The translations under genes and the position numbers were made by a program. This document shows positions 23,955 through 33,849 of a stretch of DNA of 64,000 bases, in pieces (within the stretch, counting starts at the first letter, position 1; each line of letters opens with the position of its first letter). The notes beneath the pieces were generated by a model, which was not told where the DNA came from, did not search any database, and saw only the letters and a list, made by a program, of their open reading frames with translations. The stretch is from Lunularia cruciata. Its lineage: Eukaryota > Streptophyta > Marchantiopsida > Lunulariales > Lunulariaceae. The stretch is taken from assembly GCA_948567375.1 (NCBI GenBank), contig OX419755.1, forward strand, positions 25,126,517 to 25,190,516, read 5' to 3'.

Positions 23955-24780
23955 GTTACTTTCTCTATATAGATGAGGTTTCGCCTAGGTTTGGTCCACC
24001 CATCTGCATCTTCTTTACTCACTTGTGAGTGTGGTTCTACACTAGATGCAGCAGCGGTCCACATGACACAATGTCCTTTTGGAAGACATAGGATAGCTAC
24101 CCATGATGCCATTATGGACATAGTGTTTGCTATGGCACGAGAGAGTGTATACTTGGCTTAGGTGGAGCATTCGTATGCTTTGCAAATGACACGTGTCAGG
24201 GCAAACTTATACTTGGTCCAAGATGATCAGGTGACAATAGCGGATGTCGTGGTTACGGACCCTACGCGGGATATGTGGATGGAGTGATTACCCATCCTCT
24301 TGGATGGGTGCCGAGTGCAGCAGCAGGTTGCAAGGTCTCCAAGTATAAAGGCATGCAACAAGGTCACCACTTTATTCCTCTAGCCTTGGAGTTATATGGA
24401 GCAATGGACACTGTGTTTGACACATTTGTAAGAAAGTGCATGAGAGCTTATCATGCTATGCGCTAGGGGTACCACTCTCACTCTCATACTTTGTACCATA
24501 TTTTAGAAAGCATGTGTCCATTGCTCTACAAAGGGCAATGGCTCGTGCAATCCATAGGAGAGCAATCACATTAGGTGATGTTTCTTCGGATGATCTAGTT
24601 GTGTGTAGACCATACGACTTACATAGCTTGGATATCTTAGGTACGGTAGGGCAGATTTCTCATATAGGCTCTATTGGGACATATCCCCATTTTACCTTTT
24701 TTGTCTCTCCCCTGTACGGCTTGATGAGGTCTTCCAATCCTTTGTTTTTTCCACGTGGTTGCCTTTCCCTTATTTTCAAC
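23955..24780 (+). mobile_element. LINE-type retrotransposon relic, best copy of the CCHC + endonuclease-like region
   Basis: The plus frame at 23973-24161 holds a CCHC module (C-x-C-G at 'CECGS', then 'HMTQCPFGRHR' and 'THDAIMD'). The continuation has 'RVRANLYLVQDDQ', 'ADVVVTDPT', 'GVITHPLGW', 'CKVSKYKGMQQGHHFIPLAL' and, in another frame, 'RKHVSIALQRAMARAIHRRA'. The order CCHC - HD - DVVV - K..KY matches the C-terminal layout of non-LTR elements with a restriction-like endonuclease (established layout; assignment here is inference). At least two frameshifts and a stop break it. It ends with 'cttgatgaggtcttcc' and 'ccacgtggttgcc'. No RT core is present. Confidence 0.72.
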
Positions 24781-24849
24781 TATAGTTCTCCTCATATGTG
24801 TTGTATTTGCTCTATTTGTATATTTGAGCTTGTAATCTATATTATCTTT

Positions 24850-25465
24850 TAGATAAAGGGGTATGATTACTTAATGGAAGAATTAATTAATATTTTGATA
24901 ATGATGTATCATTCAAAATGAAAAAATGTACTATGTCAAATGAAAAAAAATAAAAATAAAAATTACATTTAATTTAAATATATATTATAATAAAACTTAA
25001 AATGTTATATATGCTAAATTTAGACTCATCTCCCTCCTAATTTACTTCTAAATTGATATACTATTAGCTTATTAACACACAAAAAACATCAATTTATATA
25101 AATGCAACAAGTATTAAGAGAAAAATCAGGAGTGTGATCTTTCTTATTATTACTTCATTAAATTGCTATATCTTCTACTTTTTTAGACTTTTTTAAAGTA
25201 TTGAAGTCAAGGTAGATTTTGAAGGAAATTCAAGAATAACTAATGAGTGAAGTTAAGAGTTTAAGGTGAAGGCAAGAGTAACTTACTTGTAAATTCAAGA
25301 ATAATTAATCAAGACTTATGGATAAATTCTTTGAGTCATGCATAACTTGGTGTGGTAGAGGATCTTATGCTTCATCATAAGTGGTAGAGGATGATATATG
25401 CTACCTTAAATGGGACCATACTACAAAATGAGCCCTACCATTTTTGTTGATGCTCATGAATTCCA
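24850..25465. other. AT-rich intergenic DNA, nothing recognised
   Basis: No coding potential. From about 25370 the phrase 'gtggtagaggat' appears twice and leads into the 0.6-kb repeat array. Confidence 0.45.
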
Positions 25466-27190
25466 TTCTTACCCACAGATTCTTGTTAAGAAGTGCATTT
25501 TTGTCTTGTTTGAATACATCTTGAGCCATTTATTTATTTCACTAATTATAAAGTATAGATGACTTGTTTCTCTTGCTAGAAGAATACATGTAGTAATCAC
25601 ATATCTTTTTAGGGAAATTAAAGCTTATATAAAATGAATTCATCATCCATCTAGTCAACAGATGAACACAAAATTGAACGCAAAATAGCAATGATGCCCA
25701 TGTGAAAAGTTACCAAATGCACCTTTGTAGACTTTTGAAACATTGTGATAAAATAATGAAGCTATTGCAAGAAGCACCAAACAAATCAAATGAAGAGTAT
25801 ATTTACTCATAACAGTTTGTTCAAGCAGTTATGGCAAGCAAAGCAAGTTAAAAAACATATGGATTATGAACAAATCCAAATCTATATATCAACAATACTA
25901 ATGTAAGCCCATTTTGTCATTTATATATGAATGTTACTTATGAAAATTGTATCAATGCCTTATTCTACACAAACACATAGTTAAAGGGCTAGATATATGC
26001 CACTAGAAATGCAAAATCCAAGATACATGTCATTAGAAAAGTGAAATCATGCAACAAAACAATATTTTAAGTTTGTGTTGACCCATAAGAAAAATGAGTG
26101 CTACTCACACATGATTTCCATTATTACACAACTAAGTCTTATGGAGAAGTGTATTCTCTCCTTGTTCAAATACAACCATTTTTTTTATTTTGGTAATGAA
26201 AAAATTCTATATGATTCATTTCTCTTGTTGAAACTTACATGTACTAAATACATATCTCTTTAAGAAACTCAAGGCCTTTATAAAACGAGTCAATAAATGA
26301 ACACATAGTAGCATTAATGCATGTGTAATATTTTCAAACGCACATTTCTCAAATATTGAAATATATGATGAAACAATAACTTGTTGCTTGAAGAAAACAA
26401 AAAAACAAATGAAACCATCATTTAATCATATCAATTGATTATATCAACTATGATCTGAATATATATTAAAAATGAAGCAAAACAATTCAAAAGCATCCAA
26501 TTAATTCATTGAATCCAAACCTAAATATAACAATGCAATAGTAAGAACTTTTTTATTATGATTTTTGACTTTATGATAATAGAATCAATGCATTCTTCTA
26601 CTTGGTCCACATGAAAAGTATAGTATTAGAACAAGTTATATGCCATTGAAGAATTGCAACCATTCAAAAAAAATGACTCATCAAGTGGTTGATGACAATA
26701 AGATAATCAATACCACTTGCATATGAATTTCACACTTACATCACAAATTTTTATAGAGAAGAATTTTGTTTTTTAGTTTAAGTATATCTTGAACCACTTA
26801 TTTACTTCACTAGTTAAAAGATTTATATGATATATATCTCTTGTTACAAGCATACACGTACAAAGCACATACCTCTTCAAGGGACTCAAGCTTATACAAA
26901 ATGAGTTCATCATACTTTTAGTCCATGATTGAATACATAATAAAATTGATGCTATGTGTAAAGTTGTCAAATGCACCTTTGTCAATATTTTAAATATTAT
27001 TATTAAATAATTAAGCTATTGCAAGAAGGATCAAAAAAATTGAATGAGACAATAAATAAAAACCATATCAATATTTTCTATCAACTATGGTAAGCAAATA
27101 AGGTTGAAATAAGCAAAATAAATGAACAATATCTAAATTTGTTGAATGTATTCAAAGTCAAAGTGTATTCAAAGATGAAACAATCAACAA
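25466..27190. repeat. Tandem array of a 0.6-kb unit, about three diverged copies
   Basis: Units begin at about 25470, 26100 and 26730. Each keeps the same order: 'agaagtg-att-tgt' , 'cttgttcaaatac'-like, 'tctcttgtt', 'acatgtact/acacgtac', 'cacatatctct', 'atgaacaca', 'aaatgcacctttgt', 'ttgcaagaag' and 'tatcaactatgg'. The units are diverged by substitutions and indels, and no open frame is shared between them. Confidence 0.75.
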
Positions 27191-27874
27191 TACAATCACA
27201 AGACCACTTAATCATTTATGTTTTTTGATCTCATGAAAGGTGCATTAATTCTTTCTCTTCTACTTTGTCTATAATAGAAACATAGTGGTAGAGGAGTTTA
27301 ACACGATTCTTCATCAATTGGAGGACTTAAATCATTATCAAGTGGAAGAAGATTTGAATCATCATCAACTAGAATACTACTTAAATTTCCAACATTTGGA
27401 GGAAAACTATAATCATCCTTAGTTAGAAGAGCACTTGAATCATCATCCATTAGAGTAGAACTTGAAGAGCATTGGTTGGCGGAACACTTGAATCATCATT
27501 TGCTAGAGAATAATTCAAACCTGCATCAATTGGAAAAGTGTATATTGGGTGATATGATTGAGAAAGGATGTAGGATAGGTGAGAGAAGTGAATTATGACA
27601 AGTTTTCTTCATGCAAGTATGCAACACAAATCCATTATTTAGGAGATATCTAAGACACAAGTATGAAGACAAGCATCCATGCAAGTGTTGGATTGTTGGT
27701 ATAAGTATTGGCTATTATTTTAAATATTGGTTCTATTTGTATAAGTATTAGTTGTTGGTACAATATGTGACTGGGAAGTGGTGTGAATGGAAAGCCCATG
27801 GATGATTATGAATAGAAGGCTAACAAGTGATTACTAATAGGTGATTGTGAATGTAAGGCTAATGTGTGGTTGTA
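27191..27874. other. Intergenic flank of the Ty3/gypsy insertion
   Basis: AT-rich. Between about 27300 and 27540 a short degenerate repeat with 'cacttgaatcatcatc' recurs several times. No coding sequence. The last five bases (27875-27879, 'atcgt') are the 5' target duplication of the element that follows. Confidence 0.5.
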
Positions 27875-27879
27875 ATCGT

Positions 27880-28327
27880 TGTCACGCCATTTGTAGTTCC
27901 GCATCTAGATGCTCGGACACTGGAGTTCTAGTGATGGTAGTTAGAGTTATTCTAGCAGTTTCTCAGGGACTACTTTCCGACGGTTAGATTTCATGTTCGG
28001 GGTACTGACTTCACAGTGGGGCCCACCGTCACTTTGCACCGTTCGCACCGTCGAGTGTGCCGTCAGCGGGACCGTTAGGGTTTCAAGGCTAGCTCGAGTC
28101 CAGGGGATATAGTTTCGAAGTGAGCTCCAGAGAGCTCACTTCTCTGATGTTGAGCCTTCGAGTTCCTGGCTATGGTGGACAGAGGCCGGCGAGCGTCACC
28201 TGGATTCTCTATGCTTGAGTGGGTGTGGCTTGACTGTAATCAGTGCCCAATTGTTGGCAGTTTATAGAGTGACAGATCAAGTACTGATCTGAGTTGAGTT
28301 GAGTTGAATTGTTAAGCAATCTGATTA
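27880..28327 (+). repeat. 5' LTR core
   Basis: 448 bp, aligned without gaps to 37240-37687. I count 11 differences, all transitions. It starts 'tgtcacgccatttgtag'. Homology ends at 28327, where the 5' copy continues 'catcagagaagtg' and the 3' copy continues with segment X ('ttgtggcac'). A recurring 'gagtt' run (gagttgagttgagttgaatt) lies near its end. Confidence 0.95.
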
Positions 28328-29578
28328 CATCAGAGAAGTGAAATCAGGGGGAAATCGGGTGCAGGAACGTTGAGTGTTGGTGGTATCTCCAAGCTCGGTG
28401 GATCGTGGTAGCTCGATTCAGGTTCTATGTTTCCATAGTGTGCAGAAGCTCGTGTAGTTGATGCAAATTTGGCAGTTAGGCGGACGGTGTGCGGAAGCGC
28501 AAGCCAAATTTTGAGCAGAGAAGGAGCAATTTTTGAGCAGTGTTGTGATTTTGAGCTCAGGAGGTGAAGGCAGGACCAATTTGCTGCGAGTTGAGCTCAG
28601 AAAGTGAAATTGAAGGTGGAGTTGGAAAGCTCTTCTCATGAAATTGTGATTTGGAAAAACCCGTTTTGTCAATTTGGCTCGAGTGGAAAGTTAGCGGGGG
28701 ATTTGGCGGACATCCATCTTTAGGGTTTACGTCAAATTTTACGTCAGGTTTTGGGCCAGAATTGGAGGAGTTTTGCTGTTTGGCCAGATTTGGAGAAGTT
28801 TCGCTAGTTTGGAGGAGTTTTGCAGATTTGGAGAAGTTTCGCCAATTTTGGAGGAGGTTCGAAGTGGCAACAAGAAAGGCCTCATTTGGCGTTTAGAGGC
28901 TTCGAGGCATAGGGCTACGAAGGCCTAGAAGGGCCAGAAGGGCCAGCAAGCCAGCTTGCTGGCGTGAGGCTAGCTAGTTTAGTGTAGATCTTGGTCATTG
29001 GTTGGCAAAATCTGCCTTTCTTGCTAGATTGTGCGCAACAGGGTTTGACCCCTAGATCTCTTGTTCCTAGACTGGTGCCCTAGCCAACTGGTCCACCCTC
29101 ACTTGTTGTCATAGTGACTGTGCCACTGTTATCTATACACATGTAGCTTTGGCTAGGAGAGGCAGTTTGATCCCATTCTTGGTGATCCTGGTAGCTTAGG
29201 ACTTAGATACAAACTACTCTTATGTCAAATGCCAAATGGTGGCAGAGTCAGTCCCGTGTTGTGTTATGAGATGGAGGGTTTTCGTTTAGATTTCTTGTGA
29301 TTGGATCCCCTCCATTCTCTGCTTCTTGTTTGTGCACCACGTTTGTGTGAGGTGCCTTGACTTTTGAGCGTTGGTGCTCTGGTGTGCTCTCGGTGGTGAG
29401 GCTGGAGTGATGACCAGTCAGACTACCTTTGTTTCTCTCCGGTGAGGCAGGAAGTGATGACCTGCAGACCGTGAGAGTGCGTGTTATGATGGCAGGTTAC
29501 AGGTTGCCCTTCCCCTAGTGTAGTTATCTCGGTTAGAGTTACATTAGTGGGTGGTGTTTTAGTTGGTGTTGGCACGCG
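28328..29578 (+). other. Untranslated leader of the retrotransposon
   Basis: About 1.25 kb with no long open frame. A possible primer-binding site is 'tggtatc' at 28381, which resembles the start of the initiator-tRNA-Met site used by many plant elements, but only the first seven bases fit and it lies 53 bases past the LTR core, so this is weak. A perfect 9-bp hairpin 'gccagcaag-ccag-cttgctggc' is at 28942-28963. Between 28500 and 28870 'tttggaggagtttt' and 'ttttgagcag' motifs recur. Confidence 0.45.
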
Positions 29579-30700
29579 GTGGTATTGGCACTTGGTGGGA
29601 TACTTGCGGTTGCAACTTGCGGTTGCAACTTGCGGTTGCAGTTGGTGGTTCGGGTTTGCTATTGCAGTTACGTGGTCACGACGGAGTTCTTTGGAGATTC
29701 CAGAGGAGTTAGCCCTGCAGTACGCAGTGGGTTTACTCGGAGTGGTGCTCGGTATCAGCCTGTATCTCAGGTCCCAGTGAGGGAGGAGATTGACTCTGAG
29801 TTGGAGTTTGACACAGGAGCTGATTCAGTTGAGAGTGCACTTGGTGTGTCCGCACCGTTGTTGTGGGACATGGACAAGATTTATGGGGCCTCCAAAGGCC
29901 CTAGGCGTTACTCTGGTACCGTGGGTACTATTGAGTTGGATGATTTCATCCAGGAGTTCGATAGTTGGTGTGATCTGCAGCAGATGCGGAACCCAACTTT
30001 GTTCACACCCTTCATGGCATGGAAGGGGTTGTTTCAGCACTTGGAGGGTCCACCGATGGACGACTACCATGAGTTCAGGAGAGCTCATTTGGAGGAGATT
30101 GAGTTATGGAGACAGTATTGGTCTCCACACTATGTCTCCATCACTTCAGGTTTGGTGGCAAGGAGTAGGTCGGCTGTACCTACGAGTTCTAGCTCGAGTA
30201 GTGTTGGTGGAGCTAGTGGAGGTGCACTAGCTGGAGATAGTGCTACTACGAGTGGAGGTACCGCTGCAAGAGGTGGTGTGGTATCGGGGTTTAACCCCAT
30301 GGTTGAGTTCTTCCTATGTTTGAGGCAGAACTACCAGGGAGTGTGGACTGACAAGCTGAGGAGCTTGCAGGAGTTCCAGCGGAAGGCTGGAGAGAGCCTA
30401 CGCAAGGCATACACTCGCATGAGGCGGCTGATCAGTTTCACTCAGGGAGTTACTGAGGCCCAGGCAGTCCAATTTTGGTATGGGATATTGGACAGGGAGT
30501 TGCGACGTAGAGTTCGTGATGCTACGTTGTTGCAGGCTACTTCGCCCACTTTGGCAGTAGTCTTTGGTTTGGCTGAGCGTATTGAGCTCAACATGGTGGA
30601 GGAGAGAGTGGTGACAGCTGGATTTGGTAGAGAGACCTCATCCACGGTTGTGACTTCTTCTAGAGTGCAGCAGAGTGCACCACGCCTAGTTGGTTTTTGA
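29579..30700 (+). pseudogene. gag-like capsid region of the retrotransposon
   Basis: Open in frame from at least 29579 to a TGA at 30698-30700. The first in-frame ATG of good context is 29870 ('MDKIYGASKG'); upstream the frame is open but starts only at GTG, so the true start is uncertain. Residues from 'ELDDFIQEFDSWCDLQQM' through 'FRRAHLEEIELWRQYW', and the later 'LRSLQEFQRKAGESLRKAYT' with 'QAVQFWYGILDRELRRRVRD', have the helical, W/F/R-rich character of retrotransposon gag proteins. A Gly/Ser-rich spacer lies between the two halves. Two in-frame stops (TGA 30698, TAG 30713) separate it from the zinc-knuckle part in the same frame. Confidence 0.8.
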
Positions 30701-30772
30701 GGACAGGGTGGATAGCCCAAATCCTATGGAGCGAGTGGAGGGCCTAGTGGAGTTAGACCCTTACCCTCATTT

Positions 30773-32356
30773 TTGGGTCAGCAGCAGCCAGTGAGTGGTG
30801 GTGTTGCTTGTTGGACTTGTGGTGGACCTCACCATAGGAGAGAGTGTACTCAGGGCAGCGGACCTGATACCTCTGGTGCATCACAGCCAGCACAGAGGCA
30901 GTGTGAGCACTGCCATAGATTTGGTCATACTAGTGACCGGTGTTTTGACCTACACCCGGAGTTACGGAGTGGTAGGGCTGCTATGGCAGGTAGTAGAGGA
31001 GCTCCAGTTCATGGAGGACGAGGTGGTAGAGGATCTACACTTAGTAGGGGTGCAGTACCTGCCCTTACTTCTGACACAGCTATGGCTACTCGGATTGAGC
31101 AGTTGGAGCAGAGATTGGCTAGTATGGCTATTGCTCAGAGGAGATCAGATTCGGGTGCTGAGGCTTCCACCTCATATGCTAGTGATAGAGATGCTTTGGA
31201 CTTCATGTGCGGAGCAGCACAGGTGGATGCATCTGCAGCAGTGACTAGGAGTGCAGTACGTGCTCCAGAGCCTAGAGGAGCATTAGTGGAGTTGGACCCA
31301 CAGAGAGGAGAGGTTGGGAGACAGGTCAGACTTCCCCAGTCTTTCATGCTATCTGAGGCATTGCAGACGACATCCATGGTTCCTAGACGTCCCAGTGTAG
31401 GTGTTGTAGGTGGTGATGGAGTACCTGATGGAGTACCTGCTAGTCAGCCACCTGCTACTACACAGACTGAGTCTAACATGATGTTGGGGGCGGCCCAGCT
31501 GATTATGCGGCATCCTTTATTTTCAACCAGTGACATGTTTACATTGGGAGTTGACCCAGCCCCAGTGTTTCGGTTGGCTGCCACGTTGTGTGAGAGTAGG
31601 GATGGTGCAATTCCTACTACTAGAGCAGAGGTGGTTGGTAGTGGATCTGACTTGGTTGAGGAGCATGGGATCCGTTCAGCGACCAGTGGTTTGTGGCAGG
31701 CAGCAGCGGTTAGACTGGAGGAGTTGCCAGCTAGACCGGCCTTTGAGAGAGCGCGGTTTACACCTGGTGTTGTCCTATTGGATAACCAAAGGGGGATCTT
31801 TCGTTTGGTGGGACCTTCAGGGAAGGTCTATACACCACAGAGAGTCTTGTTAGACTCTGGTGCGCAGCCCCTTATGTTGGGGAAGGCTGCAGTTGTTGGT
31901 CTGGAGTTACGGAAGACCGATGTGGAGAGGTGTCCATTTCAGATCCAGACATCTCTTGGTGGTGGTTCGACACAGTACATCACACGTGGAGAGCTTGTTG
32001 TCCAGGTTCAGCCTGGTCATCCGACTGATAGCTCGGTGGTGAGAGCTCAGGCTATTGCGACGATAGCTGAGTCCTATGATGTGCTAGTTGGGGGAGCAGT
32101 GTTATACCCTATGGGTTTCAATATTGACTATTGGGAGGAGACAGCCTCTTATAGACCTGGTTGGCAGTCTGGTGAGGGACGGGTATGTCGCCTACCAGTA
32201 CGCTTTAGTAGTGGCAGTCTTGGCTCACTACAGTCCGGGACCATGGCATCATCAGTTTTGGCTTTCAGCGGTGCAGTTACTTGGCCTGGTGACTTGTTGG
32301 AGGGGAACGCCCATGCAGAGGATACTCCAGTACCAGAGGAGATCACTCGGCTATGA
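30773..32356 (+). pseudogene. Zinc knuckles and aspartic protease of the retrotransposon
   Basis: Same frame as gag. Two CCHC-type knuckles lie at the start: 'CWTCGGPHHRREC' (slightly irregular spacing) and 'CEHCHRFGHTSDRC' (perfect C-x2-C-x4-H-x4-C), which bind the genomic RNA in this family. A low-complexity stretch follows. The protease active site is 'LLDSGAQPLMLG' with the catalytic Asp codon at 31853-31855, and the flap-side half runs to about 32110 ('YDVLVGGAVLYPMGF'). The frame stops at TGA 32354-32356 and is open again immediately after, in the same frame, into the methyltransferase. The stop is therefore a late mutation rather than a natural end. Confidence 0.88.
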
Positions 32357-32383
32357 AGTACGAGTGGGATTGTTCCATCCACC

Positions 32384-33523
32384 TTGGATATTCCATTGTG
32401 GAGTTCAGAGGAGGCATTGCAGCAGCATGCAGATCAGTTGGTGCAGCAGGCTTGGAGTGAAGCCTTCGTACCATCAGGGGATGAGTGTGAGGATGAGCCT
32501 CCAGAGGCGATTGCTTTGACACCTCTGGATACCACACTCATAGCTTGGCAGTATCCAGTAGAGGGGATATGTCTATTAGAGTTGTTTGGTGGGATCAGCA
32601 CCGGACTAGCTGCGGTGTTACAGGCGGGTATCCGAGTACAGAGGTACTTGTATGTAGAGAGAGATGAGACTGCTAGGCGAGTCTCTCTACATCATGTGGC
32701 ACACTTGGCCTATCGGTATCCGGAGTTATTACCGATGTCAGCAGTCAGAGGTTACCAGAAGGCCTTACTAGGAGACATTTCCTTATTGGGGGCGCATGAC
32801 CTAGAGAGACATGGGCCTATTCACTTGGTGATTTCTGGATGGCCATGTCAGGGACATACACGTGCGGGCCGTGGTCTGGGTCTTCATGATCCTCGTTCTG
32901 GTGTGTTTTGGGAGATGTTACAGATACTACGACATCTCCAGGTTCATCAGTCTGTTTCTCCAGCTTACCTTTTGGAGAACGTTCCATTGATGGGTGATTC
33001 TCGCACTAGAGTGGTGGCGAGTACACATCAGGTCCATTCTTGGATGGGACCTGCTGTATTGTTAGATGCAGCCAGGGTGGGATCACGGGCTCTTCGTCTT
33101 CATCTTTGGTGGACGAACCTTTTACCCAAAGAGGTTCTACAGCGTAGTTATGATGGGATTCAACGACTAGACCACATTCTTGTTGATGATATCTTGGATG
33201 CTGGACGTCAGTCTCAGACAGTGGTAGTGGCTGATAGGTCACCTATGGCAGTGGTGAACCTAGTTGGACAGCCTAGAGCTACATTTCCCACACTCATGAG
33301 TTTCCCAGGCTCTCATGCTTTTCAAGAGGGAGGACCGGACTTGTTTGGGACTCACAGTTACAGCAGTTGGTGGAGCTCAATGCTTATGAGAGAGAGCGGG
33401 CAATGGGTTTTCGCACCGGTATTACCGCTGTTCTAGCAGTGTCAGAGGCATCCAGGCATCAGGTATTAGGTCAGGCTACGGACCTAAACTGTTTGACATG
33501 GATTGTGAGCCTTGGTTTGGCAG
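32384..33523 (+). pseudogene. C5-cytosine DNA methyltransferase domain within the retrotransposon polyprotein
   Basis: Transfers methyl from S-adenosylmethionine to carbon 5 of cytosine. Motifs appear in canonical order: I 'LLELFGGISTGLAAVLQAGI' (~32573, cofactor site), II 'YLYVERDETAR', IV 'SGWPCQGHTRAGRGLGLHDP' with catalytic Cys codon at 32846-32848, VI 'YLLENVP' (~32966), VIII 'RVGSRALRLHLWWTNLLP' (~33074), IX 'ATFPTLMSFPG' and X 'VLGQATDLNCLTWIVSLG' (~33466). Motif IV is PCQ, not the PCN of DNMT3/DRM, while motif VIII resembles DNMT3-type 'NRARYFW'. I therefore leave the subfamily open. The frame changes near 33330-33365 (one base apparently lost), separating motif IX from X. It sits between protease and RT, with acidic linkers on both sides. 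Confidence 0.9.
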
Positions 33524-33849
33524 AGCAGCGTAGGATGCGCTTGATAGGCATCACCACTCGGACACTTGTGAGCCTTGTGCCTATCGAGACGATTCAGGCA
33601 CATGCTGTGGGCGATGGACCGAGTGGACATGGTATTCTTGGGACACATCCAGTAGCTACTAGGGAGAGTGGTCTACTTGGAGTCCATCCAGGTGAGCGTG
33701 GGCTACTTGGATTACACCCTTGGTCCACATGGGATGCAGCCAGAGGACGTATGGAGCTTGCAGCCAGAGTGGAGGGAGTTTTTCACACAGAGGTTGGGAC
33801 CTCTAGTGGTCGGGAGCATGACACCATTGCTCCCAAGGGCCCAGTGTAG
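33524..33849 (+). other. Linker between methyltransferase and RT, with GLLGxHP repeats
   Basis: Part of the same original polyprotein. Three closely spaced copies of a short motif, 'GILGTHP', 'GLLGVHP' and 'GLLGLHP' (about 33630-33720), are followed by an E/R-rich stretch and a TAG at 33847-33849. The frame is open again after the stop into RT. The function of the repeats is unknown; a flexible spacer or a protease-processing region is possible. Confidence 0.6.

Noticed and set aside
25466-27190. A CRISPR-like or regular spacer array.
   Set aside because: The unit is about 0.6 kb, diverged along its whole length, and the genome is eukaryotic; it is a plain tandem repeat.
29030-29110. A tRNA-like stretch on the minus strand of the retrotransposon leader ('gttggctagggcaccagtc', 'aggggtcaaaccctg').
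   Set aside because: D-arm- and T-arm-like words are present, but no acceptor stem or proper anticodon stem forms, so it is not called as a tRNA gene.
32354-32356. Treating the in-frame stops as real boundaries between separate gag, MTase, RT and IN genes.
   Set aside because: The frame resumes in the same phase directly after each stop, and each stop is explained by one transition.
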